From Alcaligenaceae bacterium (GTDB lineage: Bacteria; Pseudomonadota; Gammaproteobacteria; Burkholderiales; Burkholderiaceae_B): a stretch of 64,000 nucleotides of DNA. The stretch covers positions 248,001-312,000 of the forward strand of contig JACCES010000005.1 of NCBI GenBank assembly GCA_013416455.1, read 5' to 3'. Numbering within the stretch: the first letter of the stretch is position 1; each line of letters begins with the position of its first letter. Below, in pieces: positions 38,801 to 47,564 of this stretch. The notes under the pieces were generated by a model. It ran no database searches, was not told the DNA's origin, and saw only the letters and a program-made list of their open reading frames with translations. The translations under genes were made by a program, and so were the position numbers.

Positions 38801-40201
38801 TTACTTGACCGTGATCCGGGTGATGCGGTCGCCGGTTGCGTCGTCCTTGCCGCGCGATTTGTTGATGGCATAGACGGTGCCCTGGCCGTCGGTGGCCAGA
38901 TGATTGGGGTAGGTGCCGCCGTCCAGATTGGCCACCAGCTTGCCGTCGAGGTCGATGACGGTGATGGCGCTGCCGCCCCGGCTGACCACGTAGGCCAGCT
39001 TGTTCCTGGCATCCCATGCGACATTCAGCGGGCCGGCGGGGACGCTGACGGTATGCAGCACCTTGCCGTCCCGCAGGTCGAGCAGATGCACATTGTCGGA
39101 ACCCTGCGAGGCGGCGAACAGGACGTTGGCTTCGGGAGCGACCGCCACGCCGCTGGCGCTCTTGGCGCCCGGCAGCGGGTAGACCTGCTCGACCTGCTGG
39201 GTGTTCAGGTCGATCACGGCGGCTTCATTGGTCGAGATGCTGACCGTATAGAGCCTGCCCTTGTCGGCGTCGAGCGCCAGGCTCATGGGGCTGAAGGATT
39301 CGCGCGACTTCGATTTGATGGCGATGGCGCCGATGGGCTCCAGTTTCTGTGTATCGAAGACGATGATCTCGTTGGTGCCGGTGGCCGAGGAATAGGCGCG
39401 ATGCCTGCCGCTGTCGACGATCACGTCGCGGGCATGATGGACGGTGCCTGCCGGAAACTGCTTGAGCAGGGAAAGATCGGCCTGCTTGTAGACCGCCACG
39501 GTGTTGCCGCGCGTGTTGGTGGCCCACACCGTACCGGCCGCATCGTCGACGGCCACGCCGTAGACGGCCATGACCTGGCCCTTGTCGTTGTCCGGGTCCG
39601 CCGCCGGTGTGACGCTGGCGACGATCTTGAGCGTGCCGGGATCGACCTTGAGCAGCGACGATTCCTTGACGGGGGGGCGGCCCACCGCCGCCGTCACGAA
39701 CAGCGCCTTGCCGGCGGCGCTGTAGGCGCTCTGGTACAGGCCGGCCGTCAGGTGCTCGGCGGCGACGTTGAACTTCTCGGCGCCGCTGTAGGGAATGTCG
39801 GGCGATACCTTGAATTCGAAGATGCTCGCCGCCGAGGGTTTGGCGACCTGCACCACTACGGGGTGCCGGCCGACGGCCGCGGTTTTGGGCACGGCGACGG
39901 TTGTGCTGAAGTTGCCGTCCTGGTCGGCCGTCAGAACCGGATCCTTGGCGATGTTGTGGCCGTTGCGCAGCAGCTGGACTTCCTGGCCGGGCTTGAAGCC
40001 GCCGCCGCGCATGGCGACTTCGTCACCCGGCTTGGCGACACCGGCGCTGAAGACGCGGCCGCTGAAATCGGGGTCGGGCTGGTCGAATACCGTATCGGCG
40101 CGAGCGCAGCCGATCGACAGCAGCAGGGCGGCCAGTACGGCGGCGTTGCGTTTCAGCAGGGTCGTCTGGCTGCGGTGTGGGAAAGAGGATTTCATTTGCA
40201 C
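38801..40201 (-). CDS. YncE-like beta-propeller exported protein
   Basis: 466 aa. An N-terminal signal peptide (LKRNAAVLAALLLSIGCARA) is followed by an Ig-like domain (VAKPGDEVAMRGGGFKPGQEVQLLRNG) and a seven-bladed YVTN-type propeller (AVYGVAVDDAAGTVWATNTRGNTVAVY, NEAAVIDLNTQQVEQVYPLPGAKSASGVAVA, AITVIDLDGKLVANLDGGTYPNHLATD). E. coli YncE is a Fur-repressed periplasmic protein of unclear function, so its place as last gene of this siderophore operon fits. Start is GTG 40201 (AAAGGA 6 nt before) or ATG 40195. Confidence 0.85.
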   Translation of the reverse strand: MQMKSSFPHRSQTTLLKRNAAVLAALLLSIGCARADTVFDQPDPDFSGRVFSAGVAKPGDEVAMRGGGFKPGQEVQLLRNGHNIAKDPVLTADQDGNFSTTVAVPKTAAVGRHPVVVQVAKPSAASIFEFKVSPDIPYSGAEKFNVAAEHLTAGLYQSAYSAAGKALFVTAAVGRPPVKESSLLKVDPGTLKIVASVTPAADPDNDKGQVMAVYGVAVDDAAGTVWATNTRGNTVAVYKQADLSLLKQFPAGTVHHARDVIVDSGRHRAYSSATGTNEIIVFDTQKLEPIGAIAIKSKSRESFSPMSLALDADKGRLYTVSISTNEAAVIDLNTQQVEQVYPLPGAKSASGVAVAPEANVLFAASQGSDNVHLLDLRDGKVLHTVSVPAGPLNVAWDARNKLAYVVSRGGSAITVIDLDGKLVANLDGGTYPNHLATDGQGTVYAINKSRGKDDATGDRITRITVK

Positions 40202-40313
40202 TGATTTTCCTTTGGGTGCAGGACTGAGGGGACAGCCTGGAAAGGTTGGAAAAAAGTTCGTGGGCGGGACGTATTCACGCCCCGCATACAGGCCGTGAGG
40301 GGGGAGGGAGGCA

Positions 40314-41558
40314 TCAGCGCGGCCCTCCTTCCACCTTTTTCAGGGTATTGGCCGTCAACCCGAAGAGGCTGCCCGCCATCGTGCAGGCAGCGCCGCCCGC
40401 CAGCAGGGCCAGGGAAGGGCTGAACCAGCGGGACACCAGGCCCATCTGCATGTTGCCGGCGGCCGTGCCCAGCGAAGACTGCGTCATCCACAAGCTGGAC
40501 ATGCGCCCCAGCAGATGGTCGGGCGTGTGCTGCTGCACCAGGGTCATGCGCATCATCTTGGATACGGTGTCGGCCGCGCCCATGATGGCCAGCGCCAGAA
40601 AGGAGACATACAGGGTGGTGGAAAAGGCCAGCAGCACGATGGCCAGGCCCCAGACTTCCACGGCTACGATGACGATGCGGCCGGGGCGGGGATGGCCGCG
40701 CGTCCAGCCGCTCGCCAGGGCGGCCAGCACCGCGCCGGCCGCCGGGGCCGAATACAGCGCGCCGGTGGCTTCCGCGCCCATGCCGAGCACGGTGTCGCCC
40801 CATTCGGGCAGCAGCGCGAGCGGCGTGGCGAACACTACGGCGGCCAGATCGATCAGCAGGAGATTGCGCAGCAGCGGCGTGGCCAGCATGTAGCGCAGGC
40901 CCTCGACGAAGGCGTGGAAAAGGCCCGCCCCGCCGCCGCCGCCCGCCGGTGCGCGGGGAGGCAGCGGCGGCAGGGCGCGCAGCAGCACAGGGGTGGCGAC
41001 CACCCCCGCCAGCACGATGGCATAGCAGAACACCAGCCCGGGGCCGGCGATCAGCGCACCGGCCAGCAAGGGGCCGATGACGCCGCCCAGCTGCATGGCC
41101 AGGCCCGAGAGCGCGGCGGCGGCGGCCAGATGCGGCCGGCCGACCAGGGCGGGCGTGGCCGACATCATGGCGGGCACACTGATGCCTCCGGCGGCGCCGC
41201 CGATCACCGCCGCCAGATAGATGGGCCAGACCAGGGGCTGGGGCAGCAAGGCGTTGCCCAGGAACAGCAGCACGCTGATCACATAGACGCTGCGCGACCA
41301 GAGCATGAGCTTGCGCCGGTCGATGCGGTCCGACAACACGCCGCCGACGATCAGGGCCAGCCCCATGGGCAGCGCCATGGATGCGTTCAGCGCCGCCACG
41401 GCGACACTGGACGCGGTGAGATCATAGAGCTGGATGCTGGCCGCGACCAGCAGCATGCCTGTGACCAGCACGGTCGCGGTGCGTGCCGCGTAGGCGTAGC
41501 GGAAGGCCCGGCTCTCGCGCAGGGGGGCGAGATCGATCAGAAAGCGGGCTATTCGCAT
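40314..41558 (-). CDS. entS: MFS siderophore exporter, EntS-like
   Basis: 414 aa major facilitator with about 12 membrane helices. The start resembles EntS (LIDLAPLRESRAFRYAYAARTATVLVTGMLLVAASIQLYDLT), followed by the MFS A-motif GGVLSDRIDRRKLMLWSR and PALLPEWGDTVLGMGAEATGALYSAPAAGAVLAAL-like sequence (here LALLPEWGDTVLGM). EntS exports newly made enterobactin to the periplasm. Its start overlaps the end of the NRPS gene, so it is co-expressed with it. Confidence 0.9.
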   Translation of the reverse strand: MRIARFLIDLAPLRESRAFRYAYAARTATVLVTGMLLVAASIQLYDLTASSVAVAALNASMALPMGLALIVGGVLSDRIDRRKLMLWSRSVYVISVLLFLGNALLPQPLVWPIYLAAVIGGAAGGISVPAMMSATPALVGRPHLAAAAALSGLAMQLGGVIGPLLAGALIAGPGLVFCYAIVLAGVVATPVLLRALPPLPPRAPAGGGGGAGLFHAFVEGLRYMLATPLLRNLLLIDLAAVVFATPLALLPEWGDTVLGMGAEATGALYSAPAAGAVLAALASGWTRGHPRPGRIVIVAVEVWGLAIVLLAFSTTLYVSFLALAIMGAADTVSKMMRMTLVQQHTPDHLLGRMSSLWMTQSSLGTAAGNMQMGLVSRWFSPSLALLAGGAACTMAGSLFGLTANTLKKVEGGPR

Positions 41559-44500
41559 GAGGGCTCCGCGGCGCCGGCCTGTGCGTGGCCGACAGCGCCG
41601 GCATCCGCCGCGCCGAGCGCGGCATCCAGCGCCGGCAGGATATGCCCGATCGCCGGCTCGCCCGTCAGATGGGCATGCAGCGAGGCGACGTCATGGACGT
41701 CGAGCCGCGCGGCCCAGGGGCGCCACATGTCGGGGCGCAGGTTCTCGCCCTGATGGTCGAGCGCCGCGCGGAAGTAGAGCACCGGGCCCTCGTGGCGGCG
41801 ATGAAGGTGGCGGCGCACCAGGGCATTATTGTGTCCGACCGAGGACAGGATGCCGTCCAGCTGCGGGTCGTCGAGCTTGCCCAGGGCGTGTCCGCTGCGG
41901 CGCAGGAAGCCGATCACGCTGGCGCGGTCCAGGCCGCCCGCATCGAGGACGTCGGGGTCGTAGCCCGCGATATGGAGTATGGCTTTCCAGACCGCATCGT
42001 CCGCCGGTTCGGGGCGTTCCCGCCAGGCATCGGCCGGGTAGGCATCGAGCAGGCAGACCACGCCGACCCGCGCCTGGCGCCGCCCCAGCTCGCAGGCGAT
42101 TTCATGGGCGATGATGCCGCCCACCGACCATCCCAGCAGATGATAGGGGCCCCCGGCCTGCATTGCCTGGATGCGGTCGGCATAGCGGCCGGCCAGTTCG
42201 CGCAGGGAAGCCGGCTCTTTGTCGTCGCCGGCGGGATTCAGCCAGGGCGATTGCAGGCCATGGACGGGCCGTGGCGTCGGCAGTCGCCGCGCCAGCAGGC
42301 CGTAGCACCAGCTCAGGCCGCCCGCCGGGTGGATGCAGAACAGGGCCGGCCGGCCCTGCCCGGTATCGGGCTTCAGAGTGAAGACGGGGCCGAAGCCATT
42401 GCCCGGCCGCGGGTTGGCCGGATCGTCTCGCGCGTCGAGGTAAGCCGCCAGACGCGCCACCGTGGGGTGTTCGAATATGGCGCCCAGGCCGAGTTCGCCC
42501 GCCATGGCGCGGCGCAGGCTGGAAGCTAGCCTCGCGGCCAGCAGGGAATGGCCGCCCAGGGTGAAGAAATCGTCGTCGGCGCCCGGCTCATCCGCCAGTC
42601 CCAGCACCTCGCGGAACTGTGATGCAACCAGACGCTCGGTGGGCGACTGGGCCGGGCGGCCCGCGCCGGCTTCGAAGGCGGGGGCGGGCAGCGCCTTGCG
42701 GTCCAGCTTGCCGTTGACATTGACCGGCAGCGCATCCAGCCATATCACGGCGGACGGCACCATGGCCTCGGGCAGCTGCGACCGGGCCTGCGCGAGCAAG
42801 GACGCCGTATCCGGCCTATGGCCTTGTTCCGCCACGGCATAGACGACGAGCCGTTGCTGGCCCGGCATGTCCTCCCGCAGGATCACGGCGGCCTCGCGGC
42901 AGCCGGGGTGGCGGTTCAGCGCCGCTTCGATCTCGCCCAGTTCGATGCGCTGCCCGCGCAGCTTGATCTGGTGGTCCGTGCGGCCCAGGTAGACCACGGC
43001 GCCGTCCTCGCGCCAGCGGGCCAGGTCGCCGGTGTCGTACATGCGGGCATCGGCTTGCGCATCGAAAGGGTCGCGCACGAAGCGTTCCGCCGTCAGGTCG
43101 GGCCGGCCGAGATAGCCGTCGGCCAGCTGGCGTCCAGCCAGATAGAGCGTGCCGGCCACGCCGGGCGGAACGGGACGTCGATGGCGATCGAGCACGTAGA
43201 GCCGGGTATTCCACACCGGAAAGCCGATGGGCACGGGGTCGCTCGTGTCGCCGGGATGGGCGCGCCACCAGCTGACGTCGACGGCCGCCTCGGTGGGGCC
43301 GTAGAGATTGTGCAGTTCCGCGCGTATCCGGGCATGGAAGCGGTCGCGCAGGGCGGCGCCCAGCGCCTCGCCGCTGCAATAGACATGATCGAGCGCCAGG
43401 CCCTGGCTGGCGGGTTCATTGAGAAAGGCGGCCAGCATCGAAGGCACGAAATGCGCAACGTCTATGCCTTCCTCCCGGATCAGCAGGGCAAGGGCATGGG
43501 GGTCGCGGTGCAGGCCCGGTTCCGCCACCACCAGCGTGGCGCCGCACAGCATGGGCAGGAACAGTTCCCATACAGACACGTCGAAGGTATAGGGCGTTTT
43601 CTGCAGGAAGCGCTGTTCCGGATTCAGACCGTAGTGGCCCTGCATCCACAGCAGCCGGTTGACGATGGCGCGATGGCTGACCACCACGCCCTTGGGTTCG
43701 CCGGTGGAGCCGGACGTATACAGCACGTAGGCTGGATCAGCGGGCGCGGGCGCACGCCAGGGGGCGGCTTCGGCGGGCGTGTTGAACAGGCTGTCCACGT
43801 CGAGGGCGGCGGGGCCGCCGGCCAGCCGGGGAAGCGTGGCGGTGTCGCCGATCACGGCGGCGGGCCGTGCCGAAGCCAGGATGCGCGCCAGGCGCCCGTC
43901 GGGCTGTTCGATGTCCAGCGGCAGGTAGGCCGCGCCCGCCCGCAGGATGGCGTGCAGGCTCATGACCATGTGTTCGCTGCGGGGCAGTGCGACGGCGACG
44001 ATGTCGCCATTGCGTACGCCCGCCAGGCGCAGGCCCGCCGCCGCGCGGTCGACCAGCGCGTCGAAGACTTCGTAGGAGATGTCGCGCGGCCCGAAGCGCA
44101 ATGCCTTGCGGCCGGCGTAGCGGGCGCAGCTCCCGGACACCAGGGCGGCAAGCGTGGTGTCCGGCAGTTCGCGGGCGGTCCGGTTCACTTCGTGCACCCA
44201 CTGCCGCAGTTCGTCCGGGGCCAGCGTCTGCACGTCCGCCAGTGATTCGGCCCGCAAGGCCGCATCCAGGAAGCGGATGACGCGATCGAGGTGGACGTCG
44301 AGCCGGGCCTGGCTGTAGAGATCGGGGTTGGCTTCGAGTTCCAGACGCAGCCCGGAACCGTCCGGGGCGGCGCGGAAATTGAAATTCAGATCTTCAACCG
44401 GCCCGGCGCACAGCACTTCCTGGCTGGCGTTCAGGCTGGACTGCGTGTAATGAGCATCGAAGGGCAGGATGTTGACCAGCGGACCATGCAGGCGCCGCAG

Positions 44501-45565
44501 CCCGCCCAGCAGGCCGAGGTCGCGGCGCAATTGTTCGCTGCGGTAGCGGCCATGCCTGCGGGCCGCGCGCAACTGCTTCGAGCACGACCTGAACAGGGCG
44601 TCCAGCGGCTGGCGCTCGTCGATGTCCAGGCACAGCGGCGTCACGTTCATGATGGTGGCGACGCTGAAGGCGCTGGCGCTGCCCATGCGGCCCATCCAGG
44701 GCACGCCGATCACGGCGGGGTTCTGGCCGGTATGGCGCTGCACGTAGGCGGCGACCAGGGTGGTCAGCAGGTCGGGCCAGCTGCAGCCGGCTTCGTCCTG
44801 CCGCCGCTGCATCCGGGCGACGAAGCCGGCATCGAGGCCCCGGCGCGCCTGCAGAATGCCATTCGAGGTCAGGGCGGGGCCCGGGCTCAGGCTGGCGACG
44901 TCATCGAGCCGCCGCAGTTGCGCATGCCAGAAGGCCGCGTCTTCGCCGCGCCGGCCGCCGGTCCGATAAGCGTGGTCTTCCTTCACCACCTCCTGGAAGG
45001 GCGTCAGCGGCGTGCCGCCGTCCTGGCCTTTCAGCGCGGCCTGGTAGTGCTGCAGCACGCGCTTCTCGATGAGCGACATGCCGTAGCCGTCGGCCGCCAG
45101 ATGGTGTACACGCTGATACCAGAGTATGTGGTCTTCGCCAACGATGAACAGGATGTGGCGGGCCAGCGTGGAGCCGAGCGGATCGATGGGCGTGCGCAGA
45201 TCGCCCAGCATCGCCTTTCCAGCCCGCTCGGCGCCGCCGGGTGAGCCGCGCAGATCGACGATCTCGGCCGCGGGCGTGGAGGCTTCGTCCAGATATTGCC
45301 GGGGCCCGTCTTCATGGTCGACGAAGCGCAGGGACAGGGCATTGGCCTCGCGCAGGGTCCGGTTCACCGCCTGTGCGAAGCGCGGCAGATCCAGCGTGTC
45401 GCGGATCTCGGTGCAGTGTCCGGTGTTGAAGATGGGGTTGCGGGGGTCCAGGCGCTGGGCGTACCAGAGACCTTCCTGGGCTTCCGTGAGCGGCACGGCC
45501 TGCCGCCGGCCTTGCATGAAGGAGGCACTGCGGGGAGCCTGGATGGCGGGATCGTCGACTTTCAT
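41549..45565 (-). CDS. entF: Non-ribosomal peptide synthetase, EntF-like (C-A-T-TE), predicted for serine
   Basis: 1338 aa. Condensation domain with HHLAADG at 154-160; adenylation domain with YTSGSTGEPKGV near 615 and NGKLDRKAL; carrier domain FFTLGGHSLL near 1000; thioesterase with GWSVGG near 1145. The specificity residues read from TFDVSVWELF, VAHFVPSML, VYCSGEAL, LHNLYGPTEAAVDVSWW are DVWHYSLVDK, one change from the EntF serine code DVWHFSLVDK. It would join 2,3-dihydroxybenzoate from the aryl carrier to serine and cyclise or release DHB-serine units, as EntF does for enterobactin. 86 bp after the carrier-protein gene and overlapping the exporter gene. The exact product (cyclic trimer or linear) cannot be read from sequence. 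Confidence 0.93.
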   Translation of the reverse strand: MKVDDPAIQAPRSASFMQGRRQAVPLTEAQEGLWYAQRLDPRNPIFNTGHCTEIRDTLDLPRFAQAVNRTLREANALSLRFVDHEDGPRQYLDEASTPAAEIVDLRGSPGGAERAGKAMLGDLRTPIDPLGSTLARHILFIVGEDHILWYQRVHHLAADGYGMSLIEKRVLQHYQAALKGQDGGTPLTPFQEVVKEDHAYRTGGRRGEDAAFWHAQLRRLDDVASLSPGPALTSNGILQARRGLDAGFVARMQRRQDEAGCSWPDLLTTLVAAYVQRHTGQNPAVIGVPWMGRMGSASAFSVATIMNVTPLCLDIDERQPLDALFRSCSKQLRAARRHGRYRSEQLRRDLGLLGGLRRLHGPLVNILPFDAHYTQSSLNASQEVLCAGPVEDLNFNFRAAPDGSGLRLELEANPDLYSQARLDVHLDRVIRFLDAALRAESLADVQTLAPDELRQWVHEVNRTARELPDTTLAALVSGSCARYAGRKALRFGPRDISYEVFDALVDRAAAGLRLAGVRNGDIVAVALPRSEHMVMSLHAILRAGAAYLPLDIEQPDGRLARILASARPAAVIGDTATLPRLAGGPAALDVDSLFNTPAEAAPWRAPAPADPAYVLYTSGSTGEPKGVVVSHRAIVNRLLWMQGHYGLNPEQRFLQKTPYTFDVSVWELFLPMLCGATLVVAEPGLHRDPHALALLIREEGIDVAHFVPSMLAAFLNEPASQGLALDHVYCSGEALGAALRDRFHARIRAELHNLYGPTEAAVDVSWWRAHPGDTSDPVPIGFPVWNTRLYVLDRHRRPVPPGVAGTLYLAGRQLADGYLGRPDLTAERFVRDPFDAQADARMYDTGDLARWREDGAVVYLGRTDHQIKLRGQRIELGEIEAALNRHPGCREAAVILREDMPGQQRLVVYAVAEQGHRPDTASLLAQARSQLPEAMVPSAVIWLDALPVNVNGKLDRKALPAPAFEAGAGRPAQSPTERLVASQFREVLGLADEPGADDDFFTLGGHSLLAARLASSLRRAMAGELGLGAIFEHPTVARLAAYLDARDDPANPRPGNGFGPVFTLKPDTGQGRPALFCIHPAGGLSWCYGLLARRLPTPRPVHGLQSPWLNPAGDDKEPASLRELAGRYADRIQAMQAGGPYHLLGWSVGGIIAHEIACELGRRQARVGVVCLLDAYPADAWRERPEPADDAVWKAILHIAGYDPDVLDAGGLDRASVIGFLRRSGHALGKLDDPQLDGILSSVGHNNALVRRHLHRRHEGPVLYFRAALDHQGENLRPDMWRPWAARLDVHDVASLHAHLTGEPAIGHILPALDAALGAADAGAVGHAQAGAAEPSCE

Positions 45566-45650
45566 GAAAACAGCATCGGCGCGAAATGGCCTGGACCAGT
45601 TGGTGAAACAGAAGGGGATGAATGCCGGTGGCGCGGGGGACGCCGTGGAA

Positions 45651-45896
45651 TCAGGCCCCCCTTTGCCGCGAGGCCTGGATGAGCGCCCACCAGTGCTCCA
45701 GCGTGGCGTTGAGCGCCATTTCAGGGAACTCGATGGAGGCGCCGGCGGCGCGCCATTGGGATGCCAGCGTCATGGTCCGCATGGAATCCAGGCCCAGGTC
45801 CATGAGATTGTCGTCGTCGGCGATATCGGCGGGGTCTTCGCGCAGGATGCGGGCGATGTCGGCACGCATGGATTCTAGAGTGATGGTCTGGCTCAT
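45651..45896 (-). CDS. Stand-alone aryl carrier protein
   Basis: 81 aa. ESMRADIARILREDPADIADDDNLMDLGLDSMRTMTLASQWRAAGASIEFPEMALNATLEHWWALI matches the C-terminal aryl-carrier domain of EntB, with the phosphopantetheine serine in GLDSMR. The isochorismatase half normally fused to it in EntB/DhbB is absent. It should carry 2,3-dihydroxybenzoate loaded by the neighbouring ligase to the NRPS. ATG at 45896 overlaps the entE stop by ATGA; a longer frame runs into entE. Confidence 0.9.
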   Translation of the reverse strand: MSQTITLESMRADIARILREDPADIADDDNLMDLGLDSMRTMTLASQWRAAGASIEFPEMALNATLEHWWALIQASRQRGA

Positions 45897-47560
45897 GATG
45901 CTTGAACGGGTTTCTGTTCCTGGAGTTGTGCGCGCAATTGCGCGCGCAATGCCTTGCGGCTGATCTTGCCCACGGCGGTTTCGCTGAAGGTATCGACGAA
46001 GACGATCTGGTCGGGAACCTTGAATTCCGCCAGGCCGCGCCCGCGTATCCATTTCTTCAGCTCGATGGCGCGCGGCTTTTCGTTTCTTGGAATGATGAAG
46101 GCGCAGCTGCGTTCGCCCAGATAGTCGTCCGGCACCGATACGACGGCGGCGTCGAACACGGCCGGGTGCGCGAGCAGGTGGTTCTCGATTTCCTCGGCGG
46201 AAATCTTTTCGCCGGCGCGATTGATATGGTCGCCCGCCCGGCCCTGCACGACCAGATAGCCGGCGGGCGTCAGCCGCACGACGTCGCCCGTGCGGTAGTA
46301 ACCGTCATGTGTGAACGCATGCTGGTTGGCGGCGGGGTTGTTGTAGTAGCCGCGTATGGTGTAGGGCCCCCGCGTGAGCAGATGGCCGGGCTCGCCCGGC
46401 GGCACGGGAACGTCATGGTCGTCGACGATCAGGATTTCATCGTCCGGGCTGATGGGGCGGCCCTGGGTCTCGATGATGGTGTCCGCGTCATCGTCCAGCC
46501 GGGTGTAGTTGACCAGGCCTTCGGCCATGCCGAATACCTGCTGCAGCCTGGCGCCCAGGACGGGCTCGACGCGGCGGGCCACTTCGGGCGTCAGCTTGGC
46601 GCCTCCCACCTGCATGACCCGCAGACTGGAAAGGTCGGTCGTGGCGCGGGCGGCGGCATCGAGCCACAGCATCAGCAGCGGCGGCACCAGGCTGCAGTGA
46701 GTGGCCTTTTCGCGCGCCACCAGTTCGAAGCAGGCTTCGGGGCTGGGCGAGGGGCTGAGGACCACGCGGGCGCCGGCGTACAGGGCGCCGAGGAAGCCGG
46801 GCGAACTCATGGGGAAGTTGTGCGCCATGGGCAGCGCGCACAGGAACACGCTGTTCTCGTCCAGACCGCAGATGCGCGCGCTTTCGCGCAGCGTGTAGAT
46901 GTAATCGTCGTGGGTGCGCGGAATCAGTTTCGACAGGCCGGTGGTGCCGCCGGAAATCTGCAGGAAGGCAATGTCCTGCGGCGCGGAAACCGTGGCCGGC
47001 AGGTCCGCGCCGGCACCGGCGGCTTCGATGGCGCGCAGGGCGGTGTAGGGCGCGGCGTCCCCGTCCGCGATGATGACGTGCTCGATGCCGGGGCAGCGTT
47101 CCTGAAGGGTGGCCGCCAGGCCACGGTAGTCGAAGCCGCCGTGTTCGGCGGCGCACAGATAGCCGCGCGCGCCGCCCGTCAGGGCGAAATGCTCGATTTC
47201 GGCGATGCGGTGGGCGGGCAGGGCGTAGATGGGCAGGATGCCCGCGCGGAACAGCCCGAACACGGCGATGACGAATTCCGGGATATTGGGAAGATGCACG
47301 ATCACGCGGTCGCCGGGCTCCAGGCCGCCGGCCCGCAGCCCGGCCGCGACGGCGGAAGCCCGTTGATCCAGTTCGCCGTAGGTCAGTTTCTGGCCGCCGC
47401 CGATGAGGGCCAGGCGGTCGGGGTGCCGCAGCGCCCGGTCGCGCAACAGGGCGCCGAAGGTCTCGCCGCGCCAGTGGCCGGCCTCGCGGTAGCGCCGCAC
47501 GTAATCCGATGGCCAGCCGTGTTGTGGAATAATGCTATTGTTCATGAGAATGATTGTCAT
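45893..47560 (-). CDS. entE: 2,3-dihydroxybenzoate-AMP ligase
   Basis: About 555 aa (ATG 47560) or 550 aa (ATG 47545). Activates an aryl acid and loads it on the aryl carrier protein. Motifs: LQISGGTTGLSKLIPRTHDDY (P-loop), QVFGMAEGLVNYTRLDD, YYRTGDVVRLTPAGYLVVQGRAGDHINRAGEKISAEEIE and GKISRKAL. Two positions separate DHB from salicylate enzymes: MAHNFPMSSPG keeps Ser (salicylate ligases have Cys), and GLVNYT keeps Val (Leu in salicylate ligases); both favour 2,3-DHB. Follows the phosphopantetheinyl transferase gene by a few bases, with a Fur-like box across the start. Confidence 0.94.
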   Translation of the reverse strand: MTIILMNNSIIPQHGWPSDYVRRYREAGHWRGETFGALLRDRALRHPDRLALIGGGQKLTYGELDQRASAVAAGLRAGGLEPGDRVIVHLPNIPEFVIAVFGLFRAGILPIYALPAHRIAEIEHFALTGGARGYLCAAEHGGFDYRGLAATLQERCPGIEHVIIADGDAAPYTALRAIEAAGAGADLPATVSAPQDIAFLQISGGTTGLSKLIPRTHDDYIYTLRESARICGLDENSVFLCALPMAHNFPMSSPGFLGALYAGARVVLSPSPSPEACFELVAREKATHCSLVPPLLMLWLDAAARATTDLSSLRVMQVGGAKLTPEVARRVEPVLGARLQQVFGMAEGLVNYTRLDDDADTIIETQGRPISPDDEILIVDDHDVPVPPGEPGHLLTRGPYTIRGYYNNPAANQHAFTHDGYYRTGDVVRLTPAGYLVVQGRAGDHINRAGEKISAEEIENHLLAHPAVFDAAVVSVPDDYLGERSCAFIIPRNEKPRAIELKKWIRGRGLAEFKVPDQIVFVDTFSETAVGKISRKALRAQLRAQLQEQKPVQAS

Positions 47561-47564
47561 TCAT
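47546..47564. promoter_or_regulatory. Fur-like box at the entE start
   Basis: GAGAATGATTGTCATTCAT matches the Fur consensus at 13 to 14 of 19 positions, depending on the strand read. It overlaps the possible ATG at 47560, which would favour ATG 47545, and lies at the junction with the upstream phosphopantetheinyl transferase gene, suggesting an internal iron-controlled promoter. Confidence 0.55.
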
